Origin: Rhodanobacter sp. ANJX3
Lineage (GTDB): Bacteria; Pseudomonadota; Gammaproteobacteria; Xanthomonadales; Rhodanobacteraceae
Length of the DNA stretch: 64,000 nt
Direction: 5' to 3'
Assembly (NCBI RefSeq): GCF_014200755.1
Contig: NZ_JACHCM010000005.1
Location: 339,108 to 403,107, forward strand
Below the pieces are notes generated by a model that did not search any database, had not been told where the DNA came from, and was given only the letters and a program-made list of their open reading frames with translations. A program made the position numbers and the translations under genes. This document shows, piece by piece, positions 54,353-62,952 of this stretch; within the stretch, counting starts at the first letter, position 1, and every line of letters starts with the position of its first letter.

Positions 54353-55100
54353 GTTTTACGCCCCGATGCGGGCCTCCGCTCAATCCCCATAGGCCGCCGC
54401 ATCCTCCGCTGCAGCAACCCGGCCCTAACTAACCGCCACCGCATTTGCCGCTCGCCGATGCCACGCCAGAGACCCGTCGACACGCTTCGTTAGTCAACGG
54501 CCGACGATACCAATACTTGAGCGCGGTACCCGGCGCGACCGCGCGCTCCATGTCGCATGGGAAGAATACGCCGCTCGGGGCACGTACAAACGAGCCGTCC
54601 GCAAAAAGCGGCTTGCACAACAGACTCGGCCCACCCTGCTGTGGATGCGCCGTGTACCCAACGGTGAGGCGACACGGTCATACGCGCCGTCGTCCATGCT
54701 CTGCATGCCGTGCAGATTCGCGTGCATACCTGACCAGGGACAAAGGCAGTGAATTCGTCAAGCATACGGTGATCGATATCGCCCTGCACGCCAAAAGCTA
54801 CTTCGCCTAACCCTACGCATCCTGGCAGCACGGCAGCCACGAAAATACCAATGATTTGGTCCGGCGGCACCTGCCCAAGCGCAGCGATCTGAGCGCTTAC
54901 TCCGACGTCGATATCCAGGCGATGGAGACAAGCTCGACTAGCGACCGCGCAAGCGGCTGGGATTGCGCACGCCACAACAAATTTTCGATGCTTCTTTCAA
55001 CCGCGGCGCACTTCGTAGTTGAATCCGTCCGTCGTCGCACGCCCGTTGTCGTGTTGCGCCGACGGATGCACGCATGTCACGCCACGTCGGTGGGATAACG
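54353..55100. other. 748-bp stretch without an intact gene
   Basis: Its right part is the decayed IS30-type transposase (54618-55022). The left part (54353-54617) has no recognisable gene. One 63-codon minus-strand reading frame (54429-54620) with FVRAPSGVFFPCDMERAV could be the tail of a lost gene but is not identified. Confidence 0.55.
54618..55022 (+). pseudogene. Decayed IS30-family transposase (C-terminal part)
   Basis: Three frames must be joined to read it: TLLWMRRVPN (from 54618), DTVIRAVVHALHAVQIRVHT (from 54671), LTRDKGSEFVKHTVIDIAL and ENTNDLVRRHLPKRSDLSAY (frame from 54730, broken by TAA at 54808), and finally RPRKRLGLRTPQQIFDASF to a TGA at 55020-55022. These follow the IS30 DDE transposase pattern (DNGKEF, ENTNGLIRQYLPKG and RPRKRLGYRTP in the family). 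Frameshifts and stops make it dead. The N-terminal half and terminal inverted repeats are not seen. Confidence 0.85.
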
Positions 55101-55394
55101 TTACTTGGACGGTGGCCGGCGGCCGCGAGACGTCACTGGTATCTGCGTGACATTACGCGCAGACGGCGCCGAGAGAACAGCCGAGGACGACGGCTCGGGG
55201 AGACGATCCAATTCATCGCGCATCGGCCTTCGCTCACGCTCAATGCGTTTGTAGATTTCTTCTCGATGTACCGATATATGTTTGGGAGCCGAAATACCCA
55301 AACGGATATGACTGTCCCGGATGCCCAACACGGTCACGACGATGTCATCGCCAATGATCAGGGATTCGCCAATAACGCGGGTCAATATAAGCAT
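55101..55394 (-). CDS. CsrA/RsmA paralogue with long C-terminal tail
   Basis: 97 residues from ATG 55394 ([20 protein letters not shown]), with GGATGG upstream; an ATG four codons earlier (55406) is possible. The first 56 or so residues are a complete CsrA fold: [32 protein letters not shown], with the RNA-binding VHREEI Arg conserved. Residues 5-8 read TRVI instead of the usual TRRV/TRKV. The remaining 40 residues ([17 protein letters not shown] onward to SRGRRPPSK) are a Pro/Ser/Arg-rich tail not found in the normal 60-70-residue protein. It would bind GGA-containing mRNAs. It lies alone between an IS30 remnant and a gene-poor stretch. Confidence 0.88.
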   Translation of the reverse strand: MLILTRVIGESLIIGDDIVVTVLGIRDSHIRLGISAPKHISVHREEIYKRIERERRPMRDELDRLPEPSSSAVLSAPSARNVTQIPVTSRGRRPPSK

Positions 55395-56041
55395 TGTGCC
55401 ATCCATGCGCTCATCATCGATTTTTACTTCTAATGTGCATCGAACGATGCGTTTTCAAAAAGGTATCAGCCTAAATGTCGAATATCCGTTGTCGACAGGC
55501 CTAAACCATGACGACAAAACGGCAACGCCCGCATAGTGGCGGCTTTGTGGATGTTGAGACTTGGTGAGACATACCGAGAAGTCGGCATGCTCCCGGCGGG
55601 ATCCAAACTCATCGCACAAAGCATTGATATGCAAACATCGGTAAGATCGGCGGCAGTATCTGTGCCCCAGAAATGCCTCCAAACTTGCTGGATGACCTTG
55701 GACGCTACTTATAAGGGTGAAATCAGCTGTCTCTGTCAGCGTCAGCTAAAAAATCTTTCGTATGAGTTTTAGCTTTTGATATGGGTGCTTCGCACAAGGT
55801 CAAAAAGCCTTGTGCTACGCGGTTTCCAAACGTTTCTAAAATCGACCTACCGTCACGGTTACTGTCATATTTCGATTGCGCTAGCAGTTCAAGCGCTCTC
55901 AGATCTTAGTCGTTTCGGCAATTCTCTGCTATTTCGGTTTCTCATGGTGTGCTAGAAATTCCGTCTTCGGCGCCGTGTGACTCGATAACAGTGTTCAGAC
56001 TAGGCCAATAAGCACTAGCGAATCATGAGCACGCTTTCGAT
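55395..56041. other. About 650-bp gene-poor, relatively AT-rich stretch
   Basis: No gene is recognised. It includes short inverted repeats: GCATCG-AA-CGATGC near 55438-55452; AGCTAAAA/TTTTAGCT around 55746-55775; and GCACAAGG-8-CCTTGTGC around 55793-55818. Short plus-strand reading frames (up to 78 codons) show no family pattern and no good ribosome site. The lower GC content than the flagellar region suggests acquired or decaying DNA. Confidence 0.55.
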
Positions 56042-58366
56042 TCATTTTCTTCCAACAAATCCGTCGAGCGACTGACGCACGTATACGATTGTCTTGTCGC
56101 CCTCCTGCGTTGGCACTTGTGCGGCGGTTCGCAGCGAAGCGATCTCTAACGCTCTCCCCGACAAGTTGTAACGGGTTCCCGATAGTATGATTTCGCGGGT
56201 GGCCGCCGCTCTATCGATTATTAGCTCTACAGGCTGATCTGCTGCCTCCGTCCCGAGGAAATGAATCGACATGCCGCGTTGCCTGAGCTTGGCGTCGACT
56301 GGGAAGTCTTGACCGCTAAAACGCAATGTCGTGATTCCGTGGCCCGCTCCTACGGTCATTGTCAGCTCGTCGTATCCTGATGCGGCCACCCAGTGCACAC
56401 ACTGGGCATAGGCATCCGCATCGACAGGTCTCGTTCCGCAGCCATCCATCATAGGAGCCGCTGAATGCGGTGCCGACAAGGGTGATATGTAGCGGGCATT
56501 CAACAGCATTCGAGGCCATGGCGCTTGCACGGCATGGGAAAAGCGTGCGGCCGCCGATAGCGTTGTCAGCAAGGGATGACTCGACGACCCGTTCGCAATC
56601 CATGACTTTCCGGCGGTTACATCGTCCACCTGATACACGTTGGCCTCCATTGGATCGTTGACCGTCTCGTGCGGCGCCATCATCACAAAGACCAACGCGC
56701 CAACGGAAGCCAGACCTATAATGGCGAGGGCAATCATGCGCATTCGTCCGGCAAACATCCGCCCGAAGACGAGCACGCTGGCACACATCATGAGTACCGA
56801 GGGCACGGCCGCGATCGCCGCCTCATCCGGTGACAGCATCATGGTGAAAAGTCGAGTCGCCGGAACAAAAACCAAGCACGAGACTATCCAACTGGAAAGG
56901 AAAACCAAATCACGCACCACCTCGCTTCGAGCGCGCGTCAAGGCTATCAAGCCAGCAGCCATGACTATCGTCTGTACCAGCAGCAACGCGCTGAGCCCCG
57001 CGTTCAAACTCGTAAGCGCAATCAAGCCAAGCAGTTGAAACGTGACCAGCCCCGCCATGGCACGCACCGCATCCCTGCTCTCGCGAACGCGCCAAAACAT
57101 GAACACCACGAATAACGCTACGCCAAAGACGGCAGCCCAGGTGATGGACGTATGCGCCAGCCAAGGCGTTGGTGTGCCGGTCGTTATCCGCAGCAACATC
57201 ATGACGCCGTCCACGAGGGCCAAAGCGATGGCGGCGGAGAAGATCATCTTCGCGGTCGATCCCAACCATTCGCGATAGCGCAGGCGCTTCGTGTAAAACA
57301 ATATCGCCAAGCCCAGCACGGCAAACACGACGCACAACGCCACAAGAGGCCAGGTCCATGACGCCGGCCAGCGAACGACAAACGCATGCGACAGATCGAC
57401 GAAACCCGGTAAAGCGAGAGGCGACACGTCACCGTGTTTATCCGTCAAGCCGCTTAGGGTGCCCACCACGGCAGCACCCTGCAATTGCATGCTGGCCAAG
57501 CTGAGATGAGCGAAGTCGTCGCGAGGCGTGTGGTAACGCGAAAGACCGCCACCGAAGGCAAAATTGAGGCCATGCATGCCAACCTTCTTGAACACCGAAT
57601 AGTCGGTGTCATTGGGAAGCAGTTGGTAAATTGACGAAATGTAAGAAGCCGTGTTGATCGGACGCACGTTCCGCAGGAATGCATCCACTAGCTCGCCGCT
57701 TGCCGGACCGGCCTCGAACATGATGGACGGCCCTTCAGTTCCCCGCGCCTCGAGATTGAGATCGAGCGTCACGTGATCTGCGTCGATGCCCATTTCTGAT
57801 GCAGCCTTGGCACCGAGAGTTCCCGGTTCTTCGCCATCCGTCAGCAGGAAAATCAGCGGCACCTTCAACGCCCCGATGGCGTGGAGCCGTGCAATTTCCA
57901 GTAGCGCACCAACGTTCGACATGTCGTCCGCCACGCCTGGCCCCGCAGGAACCGAATCGTAGTGCGCAGTGAGAAGCACCGGACGCGCGGACTGGTCTTT
58001 GGCGAGAAGGCGCGCAACGATGTTATGCACGATGGCGCAGCGCGCGCCGTCGTACCTGAATTCGCAAATGGGACGACTCAGATCCTGTGTGGAATAACCG
58101 AGCCGATTGAACGCTGCGATAGTCCGTTGGCGAATCGCGGCATTTGCCTTGCTGCCCAGCGGATGCGGCACCTCGTCGGGCATGACGGTGTGCGCGAAAT
58201 CGAGCGCCCTCTCGGCAGAAAACACTTCGCTCTGAACATTGGCGGGAACCAAGGCGACCGTATCGAAAGGGCCCAGGAGAAGCCAGACAACGATAGCCAA
58301 CACGGCGATCCCGGATAACGCGAGCCACGGACGTCTGTCATGCGAACCAATGTGGAGAGGGTTCAT
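56042..58366 (-). CDS. Membrane-bound M28-family metallopeptidase
   Basis: 774 residues from ATG 58366 (MNPLHIGSHDRRPWLALSG), with GGGAA about 8 bases upstream. One N-terminal membrane anchor (about 16-34) precedes an M28 zinc-peptidase domain (about 50-310) with ligand motifs TAHYDSVPAGPG (His135), GVADDMSN (Asp147), LTDGEEPG (Glu-Glu), DTDYSVF and YHTPRDD. Eight or so further membrane helices (about 335-565) and a C-terminal extracytoplasmic domain (about 570-774) follow. The layout resembles the ER Fxna-type aminopeptidases and related bacterial proteins. It is the last gene of the operon-like run from the NRPS; it may process the peptide product or give self-protection. That role is inference. 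Confidence 0.85.
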   Translation of the reverse strand: MNPLHIGSHDRRPWLALSGIAVLAIVVWLLLGPFDTVALVPANVQSEVFSAERALDFAHTVMPDEVPHPLGSKANAAIRQRTIAAFNRLGYSTQDLSRPICEFRYDGARCAIVHNIVARLLAKDQSARPVLLTAHYDSVPAGPGVADDMSNVGALLEIARLHAIGALKVPLIFLLTDGEEPGTLGAKAASEMGIDADHVTLDLNLEARGTEGPSIMFEAGPASGELVDAFLRNVRPINTASYISSIYQLLPNDTDYSVFKKVGMHGLNFAFGGGLSRYHTPRDDFAHLSLASMQLQGAAVVGTLSGLTDKHGDVSPLALPGFVDLSHAFVVRWPASWTWPLVALCVVFAVLGLAILFYTKRLRYREWLGSTAKMIFSAAIALALVDGVMMLLRITTGTPTPWLAHTSITWAAVFGVALFVVFMFWRVRESRDAVRAMAGLVTFQLLGLIALTSLNAGLSALLLVQTIVMAAGLIALTRARSEVVRDLVFLSSWIVSCLVFVPATRLFTMMLSPDEAAIAAVPSVLMMCASVLVFGRMFAGRMRMIALAIIGLASVGALVFVMMAPHETVNDPMEANVYQVDDVTAGKSWIANGSSSHPLLTTLSAAARFSHAVQAPWPRMLLNARYISPLSAPHSAAPMMDGCGTRPVDADAYAQCVHWVAASGYDELTMTVGAGHGITTLRFSGQDFPVDAKLRQRGMSIHFLGTEAADQPVELIIDRAAATREIILSGTRYNLSGRALEIASLRTAAQVPTQEGDKTIVYVRQSLDGFVGRK

Positions 58367-58457
58367 GCAGAAATTCCCGACGTTGCACACGCCACATCAA
58401 AATTGCTCTGATTCATTCGAATATTCCTTAGTGTCGATTTCAGCAATCGCGGCAGAT

Positions 58458-59711
58458 TCAGTTCGTGCGGTTGGACATGGCCGCCATCGGCGTAATTTTC
58501 GATGCTCGACGCGCAGGGACGAACACAGCGAATTGCCCCGTGGCGACAACCAGCAGCGAGGCCAACAACACGAAGACAATCGGAATACGCCGCATCTCAT
58601 AGTGTTCAATAAGCCAAGCATTGAGTGCGAACGCGACGACGATTCCAACGACGGCGCCGACGCTCGATATAAACAAGTTTTCGAGATGGAAGTGCTGGAA
58701 GATGTCGATTTTTCGGGCACCCAGCGCGCGTCGAATACCGATCTGTCGACCTCGCTGCGCTACCCAGAAACTCGTCAGTCCGACGATGCCGGCAGCGGTG
58801 ACGGCAAGCAGAATCGCGCAGACGGAGGCCATCAGAATCGCCATGCCCATATCGGCACGATAAGCATCTTCGCGAATAGCCGCGTACGAACGAATGCCGT
58901 CTTCTGCGATAACCCGTGCACTGCTCACGCCGTAGAGGGTTGATGCGGTAGCTCGTATCGCCTTGTCCAATGCTTGGGGCGTCGTACGAACCGCATAAGT
59001 ACTGCTATCGTCACTCAGCCGGACCGGCACGAGGGTGGAGTGATAGGTAAACGTATCAGCCCAACTATGCGTGGTGGATACCTGGAGCCGGTCAATGATT
59101 CCGACGATACGGGATGGCGAGCTCGATCCGTCGAGGTAGATGGATTTACCCAGCGCACTCGATTCGCCGAATACGCTCTTAGCCAGTTCCTTGGTGATGA
59201 TCACCACCGATGGTGTATGGCTTGCCTGCGCAGCTTCATGCAAAACGTCGCCACTGGTGAATTCCCTGCCCTCGACCAGGTGCGCGCCAAGCGTCGACAG
59301 CATGTTTTCGTCACCGTAATAGTAGACCGTTCGTGCCAGTGGGCTCGCTTGATTGGGCTCTAATGCGACGCCACCGTCGCGGCTCGAATTGAGTAACGGC
59401 AATGTGTTTACCGATGCGACCGAGGTCACCCCAGGAATCCGCCGAAGTGCGGCCATGTCTTCGACCTGCATGGCATCGAGCTGAGCGGTCTTTTTCGTCG
59501 GATCGTCGGCGGCCGGAAGTACCCACTGCTGAGTGACCCAATACAAGCCATCTTCCTGCAGTCCGGTCGGACGATCGATCCGAGAGACTCGCTGGGCGAT
59601 GATGAACATGGCATTGCAGACAATGGCCAGGGTCAGCGCAATCTGCAGAGCGATAAGTATGGCGCCGGCGTACTGCCGACGCATGGCCGCAATAATGGGA
59701 TGTAGTTTCAT
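58458..59711 (-). CDS. MacB/FtsX-like ABC transporter permease (second of pair)
   Basis: 417 residues from ATG 59711 (MKLHPIIAAMRRQYAGAIL). A first membrane helix (about 17-38) is followed by a MacB-type periplasmic core domain (about 40-275), then three helices (about 290-400) with the FtsX pattern: FWVAQRGRQIGIRRALGARKIDI and the C-terminal PARRASKITPMAAM. It forms a pair with the preceding permease (13-bp gap). No ATP-binding partner is in view. Confidence 0.88.
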   Translation of the reverse strand: MKLHPIIAAMRRQYAGAILIALQIALTLAIVCNAMFIIAQRVSRIDRPTGLQEDGLYWVTQQWVLPAADDPTKKTAQLDAMQVEDMAALRRIPGVTSVASVNTLPLLNSSRDGGVALEPNQASPLARTVYYYGDENMLSTLGAHLVEGREFTSGDVLHEAAQASHTPSVVIITKELAKSVFGESSALGKSIYLDGSSSPSRIVGIIDRLQVSTTHSWADTFTYHSTLVPVRLSDDSSTYAVRTTPQALDKAIRATASTLYGVSSARVIAEDGIRSYAAIREDAYRADMGMAILMASVCAILLAVTAAGIVGLTSFWVAQRGRQIGIRRALGARKIDIFQHFHLENLFISSVGAVVGIVVAFALNAWLIEHYEMRRIPIVFVLLASLLVVATGQFAVFVPARRASKITPMAAMSNRTN

Positions 59712-59724
59712 AGTCAAACTTATC

Positions 59725-61041
59725 TCAGTCCATCTTCAACTGGAGAGCCGGCTGCACGGCAGACGCGCGGGCTGCCGGGAAAAGACCTGCGAGTGTCGTT
59801 GCGACAACGGCTGTCAGGAGGCAAAGGCCGAGTAGGCCTGCATCGAGATGTGCCAGCGAAGCGATGTCTTTCGGTAACAACGCATGCACACCAGCGACGC
59901 CGAGCGCGGTCAGAGCCAGCCCGAATACGCCACCGGAAAGCCCTACCAACGAAGCTTCGGTGACGAACTGGAGATAGACCGAACGCTTCGTGGCGCCCAA
60001 GGCCCGACGTATGCCGACCTCACCGCGACGACGCATGAACTTGGCCAGCAATAGGCCGGTGGTATTGATGATGCAGACAGCGAGCAGGCCGATGGCGACC
60101 AACAAGGACAAGTGGGTATCGCTCGGTGCAACCTCTTCGAACTCCAACCATTCGCGCAAGCCCATCAAGCGGGTGTCGGATTTCCAATGGAAACGTCCTG
60201 CCCGGTTTTGCAGATTCACGTAGTCATCGAGGTAGCCGCGAAATGCCTGCACGGCCGAAGCGTCGCGCAGCTCGACCATGTATGAGATCCAGACACAGTT
60301 GGACTGGATGAGACCATCGAAGCCGGCGCTATTCATCGCACTGTTGCAGTTCGTGTTGCCGGTATTTTTGATGCCTGCCGTGATGGCTGTCTGGAACGGC
60401 ACCAGGATATCGACCTTCTGTGTCGTGAAGCCGCCGCTGTTGTGCACATCGTAAAAACGCGGCTGCGGATTCCAGTTATCGAGCACGCCGACGACACGAA
60501 AATCCTTTCCGGCGATATTTATCGTGCGTCCCACACTGTTTTTTCCGGCAAAAAGTTCGTCGTTCAACGCCGAGCTGATGACCGCGACCGTAGCATGCTG
60601 GCGATCATCGTTATCTGACCATCCATTGCCAAAGCGCAACGGCACTTCGGCCATCGGAAAGAACTCGCTGTAAACAGCATTGCCGTCGATATTCTTGGAA
60701 TGGTGATTGCTATCCGCTGGAGCGAGCGCGGGCTGGATGGGATAGATGGCCGACTGGCGCGATGCGCGATGGTCGCGCATTAAGTTCATCGCATCGAAGT
60801 AATCGAGCGCGTCAGGTGGGTCCTTGCGCGCAACGCCATTGCGCGGCCCCCACATGTCGAACAAGGGTACGAACAATTGCGACGACTTGTCGGGTACCGG
60901 ATCGCCGGATACCGCGCGAAATACCGCGAAAGTGGTCACTGAAGCGGCAACCCCGAGACCAATGGCCAAGACCATGAGCAGAGTCAGCCCCCAGCTTCGT
61001 CGCAAGTTCCTGACTGCTATTCCTACGTAGTAGGCAAACAT
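59725..61041 (-). CDS. MacB/FtsX-like ABC transporter permease (first of pair)
   Basis: 438 residues. Helix 1 (about 17-40, LTLLMVLAIGLGVAASVTTFAV) precedes a periplasmic MacB-like domain (about 45-310). A C-terminal FtsX unit has three helices, MRRRGEVGIRRALGATKRSVYLQFV (core EVGIRRALGATKRSV) and LFPAARASAVQPALQL. It starts 15 bp after the thioesterase stop and so is in the NRPS transcription unit. The pair probably forms a heterodimeric mechanotransmission or export complex for the peptide, but needs an ATPase encoded elsewhere. Confidence 0.88.
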   Translation of the reverse strand: MFAYYVGIAVRNLRRSWGLTLLMVLAIGLGVAASVTTFAVFRAVSGDPVPDKSSQLFVPLFDMWGPRNGVARKDPPDALDYFDAMNLMRDHRASRQSAIYPIQPALAPADSNHHSKNIDGNAVYSEFFPMAEVPLRFGNGWSDNDDRQHATVAVISSALNDELFAGKNSVGRTINIAGKDFRVVGVLDNWNPQPRFYDVHNSGGFTTQKVDILVPFQTAITAGIKNTGNTNCNSAMNSAGFDGLIQSNCVWISYMVELRDASAVQAFRGYLDDYVNLQNRAGRFHWKSDTRLMGLREWLEFEEVAPSDTHLSLLVAIGLLAVCIINTTGLLLAKFMRRRGEVGIRRALGATKRSVYLQFVTEASLVGLSGGVFGLALTALGVAGVHALLPKDIASLAHLDAGLLGLCLLTAVVATTLAGLFPAARASAVQPALQLKMD

Positions 61042-61056
61042 AGAACCAATACTCCC

Positions 61057-61938
61057 TTAAGACTTTAAGCCGTCATGCCACCAGCAGGCCATGGTTTTGA
61101 TTTGCGGTTGCTGGAGGATCGAAAAATGATCACCCGGCCCGTGCCATACATCGGTATCTCGTGCGTGCTTTGCCCACTCCTCGACATACGCATTGCGTTG
61201 AGCGAGGTCGTCATCGAGAGTGAGGTCCACATCACGCACCTGCACGAGCCGAAGTATTCCCTCGAAGACTCGCGTGGGCCGATAGCGCGCGCGTCTTGCC
61301 GCGGCGAACGTAGCCAGTGGCCCCAAGAGCAGCGAACTGGCGCTTCGTGCCGGCAACCTTCCATGCGCAACAAGCAATCCATGCAATGCAGATAGAAAAG
61401 TTTCGCGATCGGTCGACGCGTGTATCCCGGGCGATAGTGAAAGTTCTATCGCATGGATTTTTTCGAAAACGTGGACGAACTCGCCGCGGATGGCGGCCTC
61501 ATCCAGCGAGAGGTTCTCCGTCCCCACAGGATCTGGAGCTTCCGAGTCGATGAGGGTGAGCGATGCCGGGTTGATACCTTCGGCCTGTAGCCGCACCGCA
61601 AGTTCGAAAGCAACGCGCCCGCCATGCGAGTGACCAACTAAGTGGAATGGGCGAGAAGCGATACGGCAAATTGCATCCAGGTGATAGGAGGCTGCGTCTT
61701 CTACCGATTCACACGGCGTCTCGCCCGGACCGATGCCCAACGGCTGTAACCCGAAGGTCGGCCGCTGGTGTCCGATTGCCGAGGCAAACGGCATGAACGA
61801 AGTAACGCTCGCTCCCGCGCCAGGTATGCAGATTACCGGCACGGCACGGCTGTGAGTGGAGTGAAGTGGAATCAACGCGTCGATCGATGTGGCAGGTGTG
61901 CGCGCCGTGACCTTGGCGTCCTGTCCTGAGGTACTCAA
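61057..61938 (-). CDS. Free-standing thioesterase of the NRPS locus
   Basis: 293 residues from a TTG start at 61938 that overlaps the dioxygenase stop (TTGA), with GAGG about 7 bases upstream; no ATG suits the N-terminus. It is an alpha/beta hydrolase of the NRPS/PKS thioesterase family: VPVICIPGAGASVTSF (oxyanion region), LVGHSHGGRVAFELA (nucleophile Ser), LIDSEAPD (Asp) and GPGDHFSIL (His). It may edit misloaded carrier domains (type II) or act as a second release domain. Upstream, the NRPS ends in its own thioesterase, so two release or editing activities are encoded in a row. Confidence 0.88.
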   Translation of the reverse strand: MSTSGQDAKVTARTPATSIDALIPLHSTHSRAVPVICIPGAGASVTSFMPFASAIGHQRPTFGLQPLGIGPGETPCESVEDAASYHLDAICRIASRPFHLVGHSHGGRVAFELAVRLQAEGINPASLTLIDSEAPDPVGTENLSLDEAAIRGEFVHVFEKIHAIELSLSPGIHASTDRETFLSALHGLLVAHGRLPARSASSLLLGPLATFAAARRARYRPTRVFEGILRLVQVRDVDLTLDDDLAQRNAYVEEWAKHARDTDVWHGPGDHFSILQQPQIKTMACWWHDGLKS

Positions 61939-62912
61939 GCAGCAGCCTCGGCGAGCTTCGGGTGGTAGGGCTCCATCAACGACGCGAACACCGCGCGCTC
62001 ACCCTTGAACGGTCGACGGCCGTGGGCGTATTGCATGTTGTCGACCCACAGGACATCGCCGGTCTGCCATGGAAAGGCAAGTGTGTTTTTTCGGAATGCA
62101 TCATTTATCCGGGCAAGTTCCTCCGCGGATATCTCGCTTCCGTCGCCGAAACGAGCATGGCGAGGAAGACGGTCGAGCCCGAATAATTCAGTGAGTGCTT
62201 CCGCATGCCCCTGACCCAGGCTCGATACGTGGAAAAGATGTGCCTGGTTGAAAAAAACCCGGTCACCCGTTCCCGGATGCTCGGCGGCTCCCTGAGCACG
62301 ACTTACCGTGCGCAGAAGGTCGCCGTCGAGCCATTCGGTCGAAATGCCGTTGCTGTCGCAATAATTTTGGAGTTCGCCTTTGTCGGTTGTCTGGAAAACA
62401 TCTTGCCAAGGCAGATCGACTCCCTGGTGGTAATGCCTTATGTACTCGACACCCAGCTCCTGAAATTTATTCAGTAGCGCCGACCCAATGTCCCGGGTCA
62501 CCTCGCGCATGCAGGCTACCGGCGTCTCGCCTCCTTCGACCGCCGGCTTCGTGCAGCAAAATGCCACCGTCAGAGGCCAGTTGTCGCTGTACGAATTTTC
62601 GTTGTGCAAGGGAATTTCAAGTTGCGCGGGATAACTGGTCGCCGTGGATACGCGATCGGTCACGACGCTGCGTGGTGTCGACCGGTAGATGTAACGCATA
62701 TGATCCGAGGTCAGCCCGTCCACGAGGGCATGAAAATCGGAAACCTCGTCGACACGAAAGCCGCGAAACAAAATGGCGCCATGCTCGGTCAGCCGAGATC
62801 GAAAGTCGTCGCGCTGAGCGACCACAATATCGAGTAACGATAGACGCCCCTGCGTGGGCCTGGCCAGGATCGGGCCAGTGTGTTCGGGGAAAAGCGGCGT
62901 GATATCCAACAT
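61935..62912 (-). CDS. TauD/SyrP-like Fe(II)/2-oxoglutarate dioxygenase
   Basis: 325 residues from ATG 62912 (MLDITPLFPEHTGPIL), with GGAG about 8 bases upstream. The jelly-roll fold shows FRSRLTEHGAILFRGF, the iron-binding HxE in IPLHNENSYSDNWP, CCTKPAVEGGETPV, and the distal His and 2-oxoglutarate-binding Arg in DNMQYAHGRRPFKGER. In syringomycin and related loci SyrP-type enzymes hydroxylate an amino acid on the NRPS carrier domain. The tight link to the NRPS (40-bp gap) supports tailoring of its product. Substrate unknown. Confidence 0.9.
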   Translation of the reverse strand: MLDITPLFPEHTGPILARPTQGRLSLLDIVVAQRDDFRSRLTEHGAILFRGFRVDEVSDFHALVDGLTSDHMRYIYRSTPRSVVTDRVSTATSYPAQLEIPLHNENSYSDNWPLTVAFCCTKPAVEGGETPVACMREVTRDIGSALLNKFQELGVEYIRHYHQGVDLPWQDVFQTTDKGELQNYCDSNGISTEWLDGDLLRTVSRAQGAAEHPGTGDRVFFNQAHLFHVSSLGQGHAEALTELFGLDRLPRHARFGDGSEISAEELARINDAFRKNTLAFPWQTGDVLWVDNMQYAHGRRPFKGERAVFASLMEPYHPKLAEAAA

Positions 62913-62952
62913 GGGTAGGCTCCGAAATCTGTCTAAAGGCAAAGCTGTCGTG

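Noticed and set aside
54429..54620. 63-codon minus-strand frame with FVRAPSGVFFPCDMERAV.
   Set aside because: It looks vaguely like the end of a metabolic enzyme, but it has no start signal or recognised family and overlaps degenerate DNA.
55536..55772. 78-codon plus-strand frame in the gene-poor stretch.
   Set aside because: No ribosome site, no domain, unusual composition; probably chance.
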